From assembly GCF_033708015.1 (NCBI RefSeq), contig NZ_CP137920.1, forward strand, positions 620,001-684,000: a stretch of 64,000 bases of DNA, read 5' to 3'. Shown one piece after another: positions 18,003 to 28,000 of this stretch. The DNA comes from Proteus vulgaris (GTDB lineage Bacteria; Pseudomonadota; Gammaproteobacteria; Enterobacterales; Enterobacteriaceae). The position numbers were made by a program, and so were the translations under genes. Each line of letters opens with the position of its first letter. Within the stretch, counting starts at the first letter, position 1. The notes under the pieces are model-generated. The model was not told the origin of the DNA. It searched no databases and saw only the letters and a program-made list of their open reading frames with translations.

Positions 18003-18479
18003 ATGTTAAATTTCAAAAAGATGCTAGCAGTGTCTATTTTACTCCCTTTTTCTTTGATGGCAAAAGCAGAAGAAATTGGCTATGTGGATACGGTATTTAA
18101 GTTTTTTGGCGCTAACCATAAAATTGTGATTGAAGCATTTGATGATCCTGAAGTGAAAAATGTTACATGTTATTTAAGCCGAGCAAAGACCGGGGGCATT
18201 TCAGGAAGTCTAGGTCTTGCGGAAGATACTGCTGATGCTGCTATCTCTTGTCAGCAAGTAGGGCCTATTGAACTAAGTGAAAAGGTTATTAAAGGGAAAA
18301 ACAATGGCGATGTTGTTTTCCAGAAAAGAACATCACTCGTCTTTAAAAAGCTTCAAGTTGTGCGTTTTTATGATAAACAGCGCCACGCTTTGGTTTACCT
18401 GACTTACTCAGACAAAGTCATTGATGGTTCACCAAAAAATGCGATTAGTGCAGTGCCCATTATGCCGTGGAAAGAGTAA
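18003..18479 (+). CDS. creA: CreA family periplasmic protein
   Basis: The 158-residue protein has a cleavable signal ([14 protein letters not shown]) and a conserved body with [47 protein letters not shown] and [12 protein letters not shown], matching E. coli CreA nearly throughout. Two cysteines (in TCYLS and SCQQ) could form a disulphide. The function of CreA is unknown. In E. coli it heads creABCD; here the next gene is arcA, so the two-component system CreBC and CreD are absent from this locus. Confidence 0.92.
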   Translation: MLNFKKMLAVSILLPFSLMAKAEEIGYVDTVFKFFGANHKIVIEAFDDPEVKNVTCYLSRAKTGGISGSLGLAEDTADAAISCQQVGPIELSEKVIKGKNNGDVVFQKRTSLVFKKLQVVRFYDKQRHALVYLTYSDKVIDGSPKNAISAVPIMPWKE

Positions 18480-18630
18480 CTTTTATTTACTAGAGAAATT
18501 AATGGTTAATAAAATTAATATGAAAAAGGTTTAAATTTTTTTTAGAAAAGAAGTTGTCTTTTTTTTCAAAATAGTCGCAGAGATCAATTTTTACCTTTTG
18601 TGATTTTATTAATCCTACTTTAGATAAAAG

Positions 18631-18662
18631 AAAACCCCTAAATAGTATTCAGGGGTTTTTTT
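18631..18662. terminator. Bidirectional intrinsic terminator
   Basis: AAAACCCCT and AGGGGTTTT flank an 11-nt loop, with T and A tracts outside. It lies between the convergent creA and arcA genes. Confidence 0.85.
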
Positions 18663-18691
18663 ATTAGTTAAGTGCTTGATATTGGATCAAA

Positions 18692-19408
18692 TCACTCGTC
18701 TAAATCACCACAGAAGCGATAACCTTCACCATGAATTGTTGCAATAATTTCTGGTGTATCTGGTGTAGACTCAAAATGCTTACGAATACGACGGATGGTT
18801 ACGTCAACAGTACGATCATGAGGTTTCAGTTCACGACCAGTCATTTTCTTCAGTAATTCTGCACGAGTTTGAATTTTTCCTGGATTCTCGCAGAAATGTA
18901 GCATCGCACGAAATTCACTGCGTGGTAATTTATATTGTTCTCCAGCAGGGCTGATTAGTGAGCGACTGTTAATATCAAGCTCCCAACCATTGAATTTATA
19001 GCTTTCAACTAAACGACGTTCTTCTGTGCCATTAACTAAATTCATGGTACGTGACAGTAAGTTACGTGCACGAATCGTTAATTCACGAGGATTAAATGGT
19101 TTAGTAATGTAATCATCGGCACCGATTTCTAGGCCTAAGATTTTATCAACTTCATTATCACGACCCGTTAGGAACATTAATGCAACACTTGCCTGTTCAC
19201 GTAATTCACGAGCAAGTAACAGCCCATTTTTACCAGGAAGGTTAATATCCATAATGACCAGATTAATATCATGATCAGATAGAACATTGTGCATTTCGTT
19301 GCCATCAGTGGCTTCGTGCACGATATACCCTTCAGCTTCGAATATGCTTTTCAGGGTATTACGAGTAACAACTTCGTCTTCAACAATCAGAATGTGCGGG
19401 GTTTGCAT
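18692..19408 (-). CDS. arcA: Aerobic respiration response regulator ArcA
   Basis: The 238-residue OmpR/PhoB-type response regulator has a receiver domain with acidic pocket VEDE, phosphoacceptor Asp54 in [12 protein letters not shown], Thr in FLTGRD and Lys in ITKPF. The C-terminal winged helix has [42 protein letters not shown] and IHGEGYRF. It follows E. coli ArcA (238 residues), the partner of the ArcB kinase that represses respiratory genes when quinones are reduced. It is followed by a terminator and preceded by an unusually long intergenic region. Confidence 0.96.
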   Translation of the reverse strand: MQTPHILIVEDEVVTRNTLKSIFEAEGYIVHEATDGNEMHNVLSDHDINLVIMDINLPGKNGLLLARELREQASVALMFLTGRDNEVDKILGLEIGADDYITKPFNPRELTIRARNLLSRTMNLVNGTEERRLVESYKFNGWELDINSRSLISPAGEQYKLPRSEFRAMLHFCENPGKIQTRAELLKKMTGRELKPHDRTVDVTIRRIRKHFESTPDTPEIIATIHGEGYRFCGDLDE

Positions 19409-20010
19409 ATTTGCTACCTAAAATTACCAAAAATAGAAAAAGGAAATCTGTGTTTAACTTCTGTGTGCGCTTGTGTGGTTATTCATTTTTGTTATTAGCA
19501 CGTAAAAACTAGACCCAGATTGAAATTCGATAAATAACCATCACGTTATTACAAAACTTACAATTTTAATCGATAATGAGCGCTAAAATCAGAATGCAAA
19601 ACGCCCATAGTCTATTAACAGCAATATAACACCAGTTGTATTAAATACCATCTAAAAAGCTAACTTTTGTTGACACATATCAAAATCAAGATAACAGCTT
19701 AACCTTGATTTCAATAGTTAACTATATAATTTGATTTATGTAATGTAAAAGAAAAATATATGTTAAATATAGTGGGTTTGTTTTTTTTTTCCAGTTTTGT
19801 TACACAATTTAAAGTAGCATAAAATACCTTATTCCTTATAAAAGTACAAATCCCCAAATAACTCTAAAATGGTAGCTTTATTTTCTTTATTTAACCCGTA
19901 GTGATAGCAATATGTATACTACAATAGGCGTAAGGTTCGAATATATTTTACTTAATTTGAGTTTGTTTTTTGGTGAAAAAAAAGAAAAAATTTGACATCT
20001 CTCTCGCTTT
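19409..20010. other. Long arcA-thr intergenic region without a supported gene
   Basis: About 600 bp of very AT-rich DNA hold the upstream region of arcA (reverse) and that of the thr operon (forward). E. coli has yjjY and a tRNA/rRNA methyltransferase gene here; neither is recognisable. A 27-codon forward frame at 19912 lacks a ribosome site. Nothing else is called. Confidence 0.5.
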
Positions 20011-20030
20011 GCTTTAACCAGTATATAGTC
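20011..20030 (+). promoter_or_regulatory. Probable thr operon promoter (-10 region)
   Basis: CTTTAACCAGTATATAGTC (20012-20030) resembles the remembered E. coli thr promoter segment TTTAACCAATATAGG. TATAGT (20024-20029) is the likely -10 box, about 30 bases before the leader-peptide start. A TTGACA at 19992 is too far upstream for standard spacing, so the -35 box is unclear. Confidence 0.5.
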
Positions 20031-20059
20031 AAACTAAATTTGAGACAGACAGGATAGTT

Positions 20060-20143
20060 ATGCGTATTTACAGCCCAGCTAAAATGACAATTATTACCAC
20101 CACCACCGGAATTTTATATTGCGGGGCGGGCTGTCGCATATAA
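20060..20143 (+). CDS. thrL: thr operon leader peptide
   Basis: A 27-codon frame, too short for routine ORF calling, reads MRIYSPAKMTIITTTTGIL and then YCGAGCRI. The run of isoleucine and threonine codons (ATT ATT ACC ACC ACC ACC) is the sensor of threonyl- and isoleucyl-tRNA charging, as in E. coli ThrL. It lies between the probable promoter and the attenuator. The peptide is synthesised only to set ribosome position and has no known independent role. A second start at the internal ATG (20084) is possible. Confidence 0.85.
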   Translation: MRIYSPAKMTIITTTTGILYCGAGCRI

Positions 20144-20191
20144 AAAACGAAAATCGAAAAAGCCCGCATTGAGAAATGCGGGTTTTTTTTT
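20126..20191 (+). terminator. thr operon attenuator with antiterminator
   Basis: The terminator stem CCCGCATT (20163-20170), loop GAGA, AATGCGGG (20175-20182) and a nine-T run end just before thrA. GCGGGCT at 20126-20132, inside the leader-peptide codons, is exactly complementary to AGCCCGC at 20161-20167, so a ribosome stalled on the Thr/Ile codons would free it to form an antiterminator. Confidence 0.85.
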
Positions 20192-20214
20192 GGGTGAAAA
20201 ATCAGGAGAGCTGT

Positions 20215-22674
20215 ATGCGAGTGTTAAAATTTGGAGGAACTTCAGTTGCCAACGCAGAGCGTGTGCTGAATGTTGCTGATATCGCTGAGAAAAAAAGAGA
20301 GCAGGGACAAGTCGCTCTTGTATTATCAGCACCAGCCAAGATAACCAACTACTTGGTTGCAATGATTGAAAAAACGGCAGAAGGCGAAGATCCTCTCACT
20401 CAAGTACGAGAAGCCGAGCAAATTTTTGCCAACTTATTACAAGGTTTAAGAGAAAAACAACCTGGTTTTGATTATGAGGGTTTAAAAGATAAAGTTGAGC
20501 GTGAATTTGCAGAGATCAAACATATTCTTCACGGGATCGCTTTATTAGGCCAATGCCCTGATAGCATCAATGCAGCGATGATTTGCCGTGGTGAAAAACT
20601 TTCTATCGCCATTATGGGATCTGTTCTACAGGCTCGTGGCTATAATGTTACAGTGATCGATCCTGTCAAAAATTTACTCGCCCAAGGTCATTATTTAGAA
20701 TCGACAGTTGATATTCCTGAGTCTACTCGCCGCATCTTAGAACTCAATATCGCAAAAGACGATATAATTTTAATGGCAGGTTTTACTGCGGGTAATGAAA
20801 AGAATGAACTCGTAGTATTAGGTCGCAATGGTTCAGACTACTCTGCTGCTGTATTAGCGGCTTGCTTACGTGCGGAGTGTTGTGAAATTTGGACAGATGT
20901 TGACGGTGTTTATACTTGTGACCCTCGTTTAGTTCCTGATGCGCGTCTGTTAAAAGGCATGTCTTATCAAGAAGCGATGGAACTCTCTTACTTCGGCGCT
21001 AAAGTACTCCATCCTCGTACTATTGCACCAATCGCTCAATTCCAAATTCCTTGTTTAATAAAAAATACAGGCAACCCTGATGCGCCAGGTACATTAATTG
21101 GTGATGGTCAAAAAGACGATAGTACACCCGTTAAAGGGATCACCAACCTTAATAATATGGCGATGATCAATGTATCAGGTCCAGGTATGAAAGGTATGGT
21201 AGGGATGGCTGCTCGTGTGTTTTCTGTTATGTCGAGAGCGGGTATTTCTGTTGTTCTGATCACACAATCTTCTTCTGAATACAGCATCAGCTTTTGCGTA
21301 CCACAAAAAGAACTGATTAGAGCGCAAAAAGCATTATCAGATGAGTTCTATTTAGAATTAAAAGATGGTGTACTTGATCCATTAGATATCATGGAGAACG
21401 TCGCTATCATCTCTGTTGTAGGTGATGGTATGCGCACTTTAAAAGGGATCTCAGCGCGATTTTTCTCTGCATTAACTCGTGGCAATATTAATATCGTTGC
21501 GATTGCTCAAGGCTCTTCAGAACGCTCAATTTCAGCTGTTATTGCTAATGATTCGGCAACCAATGCTGTGCGTTTATGCCATCAAATGCTTTTCAACACC
21601 AATCAAATCGTTGAAGTCTTTATTGTGGGTGTGGGTGGTGTGGGAAGCGCATTAATTGAACAAATTCATCGTCAACAAGCATGGTTGAAAAATAAGCATA
21701 TCGATCTTCGTGTGTGTGGGATCGCTAACTCAAGAGCGATGCTGACAGATATGCAAGGTATTGATTTAGATAATTGGCAACATGCTTTAAAAGAAGCCAA
21801 AGCGCCTTTTAGCTTTAGCCAGCTTATTCGTTTAGAAAAAGAGTACCACTTCTTAAATCCCGTGATCGTTGATTGCACATCAAACGAAGAAATTGCGCAA
21901 CAATACGCAAATTTCTTACAAAATGGCTTTAACGTGGTTACACCAAACAAAAAAGCGAATACGCTGTCGATGGATTATTACTATCAAATTCGACACGCTG
22001 CGGAAGCTTCACGCCGTAAGTTCTTATATGACACTAACGTAGGTGCGGGTTTGCCTGTGATTGAAAACTTACAAAACTTGCTAAACGCAGGCGATGAGTT
22101 AGTTCAATTTAATGGTATTCTTTCAGGGTCATTATCTTACATTTTTGGTCAATTAGATGAAGGTAAAAGCTTATCTGAAGCGACGCTTTTAGCAAAAGAT
22201 AAAGGCTTTACCGAGCCAGATCCTCGTGATGATCTTTCCGGTATGGATGTTGCGCGTAAATTGCTTATTTTAGCGCGTGAAGCGGGTTATAAATTAGAGC
22301 TAACTGATATCGATGTAGAGCCTGTACTGCCTGTTTCATTTGATAGCTCAGGTGATGTAGAAAGCTTCTTAAACCGTTTACCTCAAGTTGATGTTGAATT
22401 TGATGCTAAAGTCGAAGAAGCACAAAAAGCAGGTAAGGTATTACGTTATGTCGGCATCATTAATGAAGGCAAATGCCAAGTTAAAATAATGGCAGTTGAT
22501 GCAAATGATCCTCTGTTTAAAGTGAAAAATGGTGAAAATGCTTTAGCCTTTTACACTCGCTACTATCAACCTATTCCATTGGTATTACGTGGATATGGTG
22601 CTGGTAATGATGTTACTGCTGCTGGGGTGTTTGCAGATGTATTACGTACCTTATCATGGAAATTGGGAGTTTAA
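20215..22674 (+). CDS. thrA: Bifunctional aspartokinase I / homoserine dehydrogenase I
   Basis: The 819-residue protein starts at ATG 20215 with AGGAGAG upstream; the longer frame from 20176 runs through the attenuator. The N-terminal kinase begins [13 protein letters not shown] and has [16 protein letters not shown]. Two central ACT domains ([17 protein letters not shown] and [17 protein letters not shown]) carry threonine feedback control. The C-terminal homoserine dehydrogenase has the Rossmann [30 protein letters not shown] and [21 protein letters not shown]. It catalyses the first and third steps from aspartate to threonine. It is the first structural gene of thrABC, two bases from thrB. 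Confidence 0.97.
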   Translation: MRVLKFGGTSVANAERVLNVADIAEKKREQGQVALVLSAPAKITNYLVAMIEKTAEGEDPLTQVREAEQIFANLLQGLREKQPGFDYEGLKDKVEREFAEIKHILHGIALLGQCPDSINAAMICRGEKLSIAIMGSVLQARGYNVTVIDPVKNLLAQGHYLESTVDIPESTRRILELNIAKDDIILMAGFTAGNEKNELVVLGRNGSDYSAAVLAACLRAECCEIWTDVDGVYTCDPRLVPDARLLKGMSYQEAMELSYFGAKVLHPRTIAPIAQFQIPCLIKNTGNPDAPGTLIGDGQKDDSTPVKGITNLNNMAMINVSGPGMKGMVGMAARVFSVMSRAGISVVLITQSSSEYSISFCVPQKELIRAQKALSDEFYLELKDGVLDPLDIMENVAIISVVGDGMRTLKGISARFFSALTRGNINIVAIAQGSSERSISAVIANDSATNAVRLCHQMLFNTNQIVEVFIVGVGGVGSALIEQIHRQQAWLKNKHIDLRVCGIANSRAMLTDMQGIDLDNWQHALKEAKAPFSFSQLIRLEKEYHFLNPVIVDCTSNEEIAQQYANFLQNGFNVVTPNKKANTLSMDYYYQIRHAAEASRRKFLYDTNVGAGLPVIENLQNLLNAGDELVQFNGILSGSLSYIFGQLDEGKSLSEATLLAKDKGFTEPDPRDDLSGMDVARKLLILAREAGYKLELTDIDVEPVLPVSFDSSGDVESFLNRLPQVDVEFDAKVEEAQKAGKVLRYVGIINEGKCQVKIMAVDANDPLFKVKNGENALAFYTRYYQPIPLVLRGYGAGNDVTAAGVFADVLRTLSWKLGV

Positions 22675-22676
22675 GC

Positions 22677-23606
22677 GTGGTTAAAGTTTATGCACCGGCA
22701 TCAATAGGCAACGTGAGTGTCGGATTTGATGTCCTCGGCGCGGCAGTTTCACCTATTGATGGGCAATTACTGGGTGATTGTGTCACCGTTGAAGCGGCTT
22801 CGGCATTTACACTCGAAAGTAGAGGGCACTTTGTTAGCAAATTGCCTTCAGATCCTAAGCAAAATATTGTGTATCAATGCTGGCAGTTATTTTGTGAAAA
22901 GTTAGGCAAAAAACTTTCTGTTGCAATGACACTTGAGAAAAATATGCCAATTGGTTCTGGCTTAGGCTCAAGTGCTTGTTCTGTTGTTGCCGCATTGGTT
23001 GCGCTTAATGAATTTGCCCAAAAGCCTTTTGATGAAAGACAATTATTACTGATGATGGGGGAGCTTGAAGGCCGTATTTCAGGTAGTGTGCATTATGATA
23101 ATGTTGCACCTTGTTATTTAGGGGGGCTGCAACTGATTTTGGAACAAAATGGCACTATTTGTCAGTCTGTACCCACCTTTGATGATTGGTATTGGGTCAT
23201 GGCATATCCAGGAATTAAAGTTTCTACGGCTGAAGCTAGAGCGATTTTACCAAAACAATACTCTAAAGCAGACATCATTAACCACGGTCGTTATTTATCT
23301 GGTTTTATTCATGCCTGTCATACTCGGCAATCAGGGTTAGCTGCTAATCTGATGCAAGATGTGATTGCAGAGCCTTATCGTACTCAACTTCTTCCTGGAT
23401 TTGAAAAAGCCAGAGAGGCTTCGCAGAAGAAAGGCGCATTAGCTTGTGGCATTTCAGGCTCAGGCCCTACCATTTTTACAATTAGTGATTCATTAGAATT
23501 TGCACAAGAGATGGCCGAATGGCTGAAACAAAACTACGTACAAAACAGTGAAGGTTTTGTACATATCTGCCGTATAGATACGCGTGGCGCAAGACAGATA
23601 GGATAA
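22677..23606 (+). CDS. thrB: Homoserine kinase
   Basis: The 309-residue GHMP kinase starts at GTG 22677, giving [21 protein letters not shown] as in E. coli; GGGAG lies in the end of thrA and only two bases separate the genes. The longer frame from 22656 overlaps thrA and was rejected. The ATP loop is [18 protein letters not shown], the substrate region includes [15 protein letters not shown], and the third motif is [12 protein letters not shown]. It phosphorylates homoserine to O-phosphohomoserine for ThrC. Tight spacing implies translational coupling within thrABC. Confidence 0.96.
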   Translation: MVKVYAPASIGNVSVGFDVLGAAVSPIDGQLLGDCVTVEAASAFTLESRGHFVSKLPSDPKQNIVYQCWQLFCEKLGKKLSVAMTLEKNMPIGSGLGSSACSVVAALVALNEFAQKPFDERQLLLMMGELEGRISGSVHYDNVAPCYLGGLQLILEQNGTICQSVPTFDDWYWVMAYPGIKVSTAEARAILPKQYSKADIINHGRYLSGFIHACHTRQSGLAANLMQDVIAEPYRTQLLPGFEKAREASQKKGALACGISGSGPTIFTISDSLEFAQEMAEWLKQNYVQNSEGFVHICRIDTRGARQIG

Positions 23607-23609
23607 GTC

Positions 23610-24902
23610 ATGAAATTATATAATTTGAAAGATAATCAAGAGCAAGTCAGTTTTGCTCAAGCGGTCAAACAAGGTTTGGGTAAACAACAAGGGCTCTTTT
23701 TTCCACAAGACTTACCTACGTTTTCTAAAGCTGAAATTGATGAATTATTAGCGCTTGATTTTGCAACACGTAGTAGCCGTATTTTAACCGCTTTTATTGG
23801 TGATGAAATTCCTGCGGATGTCTTAGCAAAACGTATTAGCACCGCATTTGCATTTCCTGCGCCAGTAACTCAAGTTGAAGATGATGTGAGTTGTTTAGAG
23901 CTTTTCCACGGTCCGACACTGGCATTTAAAGACTTTGGTGGTCGCTTTATGGCGCAAATGTTGTCAGAAGTGGCTGGCAACCAACCTGTCACTATTTTAA
24001 CAGCAACATCAGGTGATACTGGTGCAGCAGTGGCTCATGCTTTCTACAAATTAGACAATGTACAAGTTGTGATTCTTTATCCTGAAGGCAAAATCAGTCC
24101 GTTACAGGAAAAACTGTTCTGTACATTAGGTGAAAATATTCACACAGTGGCAATTAAAGATGATTTTGATGCTTGCCAATCATTAGTAAAACAAGCTTTT
24201 GATGATGAGTTCTTAAAGAAAACCATGTATTTGAACTCAGCTAACTCTATTAATATCAGCCGGTTACTTGCTCAAATTTGTTATTACTTTGAAGCGGTTG
24301 CACAAATCCCAGCAGAAAAACATGAGCAGCTAGTGATTTCAGTACCAAGTGGTAATTTTGGGGATCTAACCGCGGGCTTATTGGCTAAATCGATGGGATT
24401 ACCGGTTAAGCGTTTTATTGCCGCAACCAACGCAAACGACACTGTTCCTCGTTATTTAGATAATGGTAAATGGGAACCTCATCGTACTGTTGCGACACTT
24501 TCTAATGCGATGGATGTTAGCCAACCAAATAACTGGCCACGTATTGAAGAGTTATATCGTCGTAAAGGCTGGGATCTTTCGGATCTTGCCCATGGGTCAG
24601 TGAGTGACGAAACCACAGAAGAAACGGTGCGTGAACTCGCGAAGAAAGGCTATATTTCAGAGCCTCATGCTGCCATTGCCTATCGTTTATTGCGTGATGG
24701 ACTTCAAGAGGGTGAATATGGTTTATTCTTAGGAACGGCTCATCCTGCGAAGTTTAAAGAAAGTGTTGAACGTATTTTAGGTGGCGAATTACCATTACCT
24801 AAAGAGCTTGCTGAGCGTGCAGACAAAGAATTACTTTCACATTTTTTACCTGCTGATTTTGCTCAACTACGTGCATTTTTGCTTGAAAGAGCACCTAAAT
24901 AA
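23610..24902 (+). CDS. thrC: Threonine synthase
   Basis: The 430-residue PLP enzyme shows FHGPTLAFKDFGGRFMAQ with the PLP-binding lysine in FKDFG, a TATSGDTGAAVAHAFY phosphate-recognition segment, SANSINISRLLAQ and PSGNFGDLTAG. It converts O-phosphohomoserine to threonine, the last step of the pathway. It starts three bases after thrB at ATG 23610. A strong terminator follows, closing the operon. Length and motifs match E. coli ThrC (428 residues). Confidence 0.97.
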   Translation: MKLYNLKDNQEQVSFAQAVKQGLGKQQGLFFPQDLPTFSKAEIDELLALDFATRSSRILTAFIGDEIPADVLAKRISTAFAFPAPVTQVEDDVSCLELFHGPTLAFKDFGGRFMAQMLSEVAGNQPVTILTATSGDTGAAVAHAFYKLDNVQVVILYPEGKISPLQEKLFCTLGENIHTVAIKDDFDACQSLVKQAFDDEFLKKTMYLNSANSINISRLLAQICYYFEAVAQIPAEKHEQLVISVPSGNFGDLTAGLLAKSMGLPVKRFIAATNANDTVPRYLDNGKWEPHRTVATLSNAMDVSQPNNWPRIEELYRRKGWDLSDLAHGSVSDETTEETVRELAKKGYISEPHAAIAYRLLRDGLQEGEYGLFLGTAHPAKFKESVERILGGELPLPKELAERADKELLSHFLPADFAQLRAFLLERAPK

Positions 24903-24937
24903 CAATTGTTTTAAATAATTAGATATATATTTAATTA

Positions 24938-24970
24938 AATAGCCCAATGTTTTATTGGGCTATTTTTTTT
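24938..24970 (+). terminator. Intrinsic terminator of thrABC
   Basis: AATAGCCCAAT pairs with ATTGGGCTATT, followed by seven more T residues. It closes the threonine operon and insulates the giant gene downstream. Confidence 0.88.
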
Positions 24971-25062
24971 AAAATAGGAAAACCAGTATTTAAAAAAGAT
25001 AAAAAACAATTTATATATTTTATTTCTAGTAACTAAATCAAATAAATATAAGGAAATTATAT

Positions 25063-28000
25063 ATGAATGGACTCAAAGAAATAATGTTCAAGGATACGAT
25101 TAATAGTATTGTGTTAAAAATAGAAAATCATATAAAAGAAAATAAATCAGAACTGTTTTTTAAAGTAAAATCTGTAAAAAGAATATTAACTGAGAATTAT
25201 ATTTCTATTCTTATTTCTAAAAATGAATATGCTGCAAACGAATTCTTGAAAAAAATAGACAATAATTTCTTGCTCTATCATAAAAATGAATTTACAAAAA
25301 GCATTGATTTTCTTAGAAAAGAAATCAACTCAAGTATAGAGACACTGTTTTTTAATAGCGCTAAATTAGCAAGCCGTGAACCGAGTAAAATACAAAAAGA
25401 ACGATTAAAACTATTAATTAAAAATAATTTATCCGGTGATTACTATCTAAAGTTTGCTGATAATAATGCCTTTATACAAATAGATAGTGAAAATAACAAA
25501 TTTATATTCATTGATTTTAATGGATATGCCGTTTTTTTTTATAATAAGAGTGATCTAATCAATAAAATTTATGATGTTATAAATGATAAAAGTAATGAAA
25601 ATTTATTATATTATCATTTTTATAATAGAAAAGAGTATGGTCGCTACTTTAATAATACAGAAAATTGGAAGGTAAATAATAGAGATATTCTTAGGGAAAT
25701 AGTTAATGATATTAAGAACAAGAAACAAATAAATATTAATGAAGATATTTCTATTGAATTAAATGAAAGTTATTCATATAAGAATATTTTTATTATCAGA
25801 AATAAAATAGAAAATACAGAAAAAGTTTTACATATTTATGTCGATGATATAGAGGAAGCATTTACAGTTGCAAAAGCTAAATATGATCAGATAACAGAGA
25901 GTGGAGAACATTTACTTTATAAACTTGGTACGGGTTGGTTTATTACTAAAATAAAACATAAAGTTATAAAAGATTTTTCACAATATACCGTTCTATTAAA
26001 GCCTTTAGAAAGCGTTATGAGCCGAGTTAATCTTATTGCTTCAACAGAAACTAATTATGATTTTACTCGTATACATCCACTTGCTGGATTATGTTATGGT
26101 TTGAGCCTAAATTATTTATTAGAGGTTAGAAATAGTGGTTTAGAAGGAGGAAATAAATATTTATTTTGGTTAAAAGAAAATAGTTCATCTTATAAAAATA
26201 AAAAAGAATTAGTAATAGATGAGTTAGAAACCATTTTACTTAAAAATATACACGAATATCAAATATTAAATTTTATTAAAGAAGTAAAGAATATTATTTT
26301 TGCGCAACATTTCCAAATGGAACGGTTACGTGAAAAGGTTCAATATTTTGTTTTTGATAAAGTAAAAGCGACTGAATATAGTGAAATATTAAATAAAAAA
26401 GGTTTGATGAAATCAAATATTATTTATCTAGATTTTAATAAAGAAGAAATTAGTTATCATATAGATCGTATAGTGCAAGGATATGATGATTATTATGCGA
26501 TTGTTGCATTTAAAGATCATGCTATTGCTATTGCATATAAAAAATATTCTGAAAATAATTATAAGTTTACATTATTTGATTCAAATAGTGAATTACTCGA
26601 AGTTTCTGAACTCTCATTTATAAAAGAAGTATTGGAAAATAAAATGAAGCTGTATGGTGCTCATAAAATAGAAGGTAATGAATATATTATTTTTGATGAA
26701 TATAAAAAATCTAACTCAACAAATTATAAAAGTATTTTGAATAGTAATGATACTTATGTTGATAAAGAGATTGCTGAGCATATAAAAAAATTTGGATTTT
26801 TTCTACCTTTTAAAGAAAATATTACAGGACGAATTGTTCATTACAGTGAACAACGAGATCTTATACTCGAACTTAAAAAGGAGAATGTATTAATAGAAAT
26901 TGTTGTAAAAAATACATACTTTGATGAAGGTATTTATCTCGTTAAGCACTATATTAATGATATTCTTGAAAATAATCAGGCAAGTAAGATTATTTTAAAT
27001 AAGAATGATGATAGTGGTATTGATATTGTGGTGGCTGAACTCAACAAGTTTCAAGCGATCCAGAAAAAAAATGGGTACATTGAATTTAATGATATTTACT
27101 ATCGAGATTTAATTGAAATAAACAGCTATTTAGTTAAAGGAAGTAAATCAAAAGAATTAAAAGAAATTGTTTATTTAATCGATTCGTTAACAGGAAATAT
27201 CTATTTTGATAAATTAATAGCCAGTTTTTCTCTACTCAGTAAAATAAATTTATTTAATAATAATAATAAAAATATATCACTTGTTGAAATTTTAAATAAA
27301 GTAAAAAGTAAGTTAGAAAATAAATTATTTTATGATAAGTTAAATTATGGTAAAGAGAAACTCATACAATTGGCTGAAAAAAACAGTTTAGTGGCTGCAA
27401 AATTTTATCAGTTAATGGTAAACGAGATAAATGATGGTACTCATGGTGTAAGTAATTTTATTTATAATCAAATTATTGAAAGTCCCTATTTGTCAGTAGA
27501 TAAAAAGAGAAGTGTTGGTGTCGCTGGTTATGATTACACAATAGAGATTCACAATAGCTATCAATATGTTAATGAGATAGTTGAGGGGATTAATATACCA
27601 GAATTAAAGAATACAATTTTAATAAAAGACAAAAATCAATTACATTTAAAAGAAAATTATAAGAAGCTATCCGAGTATAGAAGTGATAATTACGTTAGCA
27701 AGCTGTTGAATTTAATTGAGACAGAAATAGATATAAATAAAGGTAATAAATCTGGATATTATAGTGAACTCTATGTTGAGCTTTTTAGAAATAATCAATT
27801 TACCAATAGAATGATAATGCATGAAATTAGTCAATTAGAAAGTTACTATAATACAAATTATCGTGAAATAAATTATACATATCATCCGGATAATTTTTAT
27901 CTAAATCAAAATGAACCTAGTGCTATATTTGAAAGTTCATTTAATCAATATAAAAATGAGATTGATTGTAGTTATTTACTCTTTGAGAGTAGTAAAGAAA

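Noticed and set aside
19912..19995. 27-codon forward frame between arcA and thrL
   Set aside because: There is no Shine-Dalgarno sequence and no likeness to YjjY; it ends inside a TTGACA near the thr promoter.
19992..20029. TTGACA with TATAGT as a standard sigma-70 promoter for thr
   Set aside because: The spacer would be 26 bp; only the -10 region is supported.
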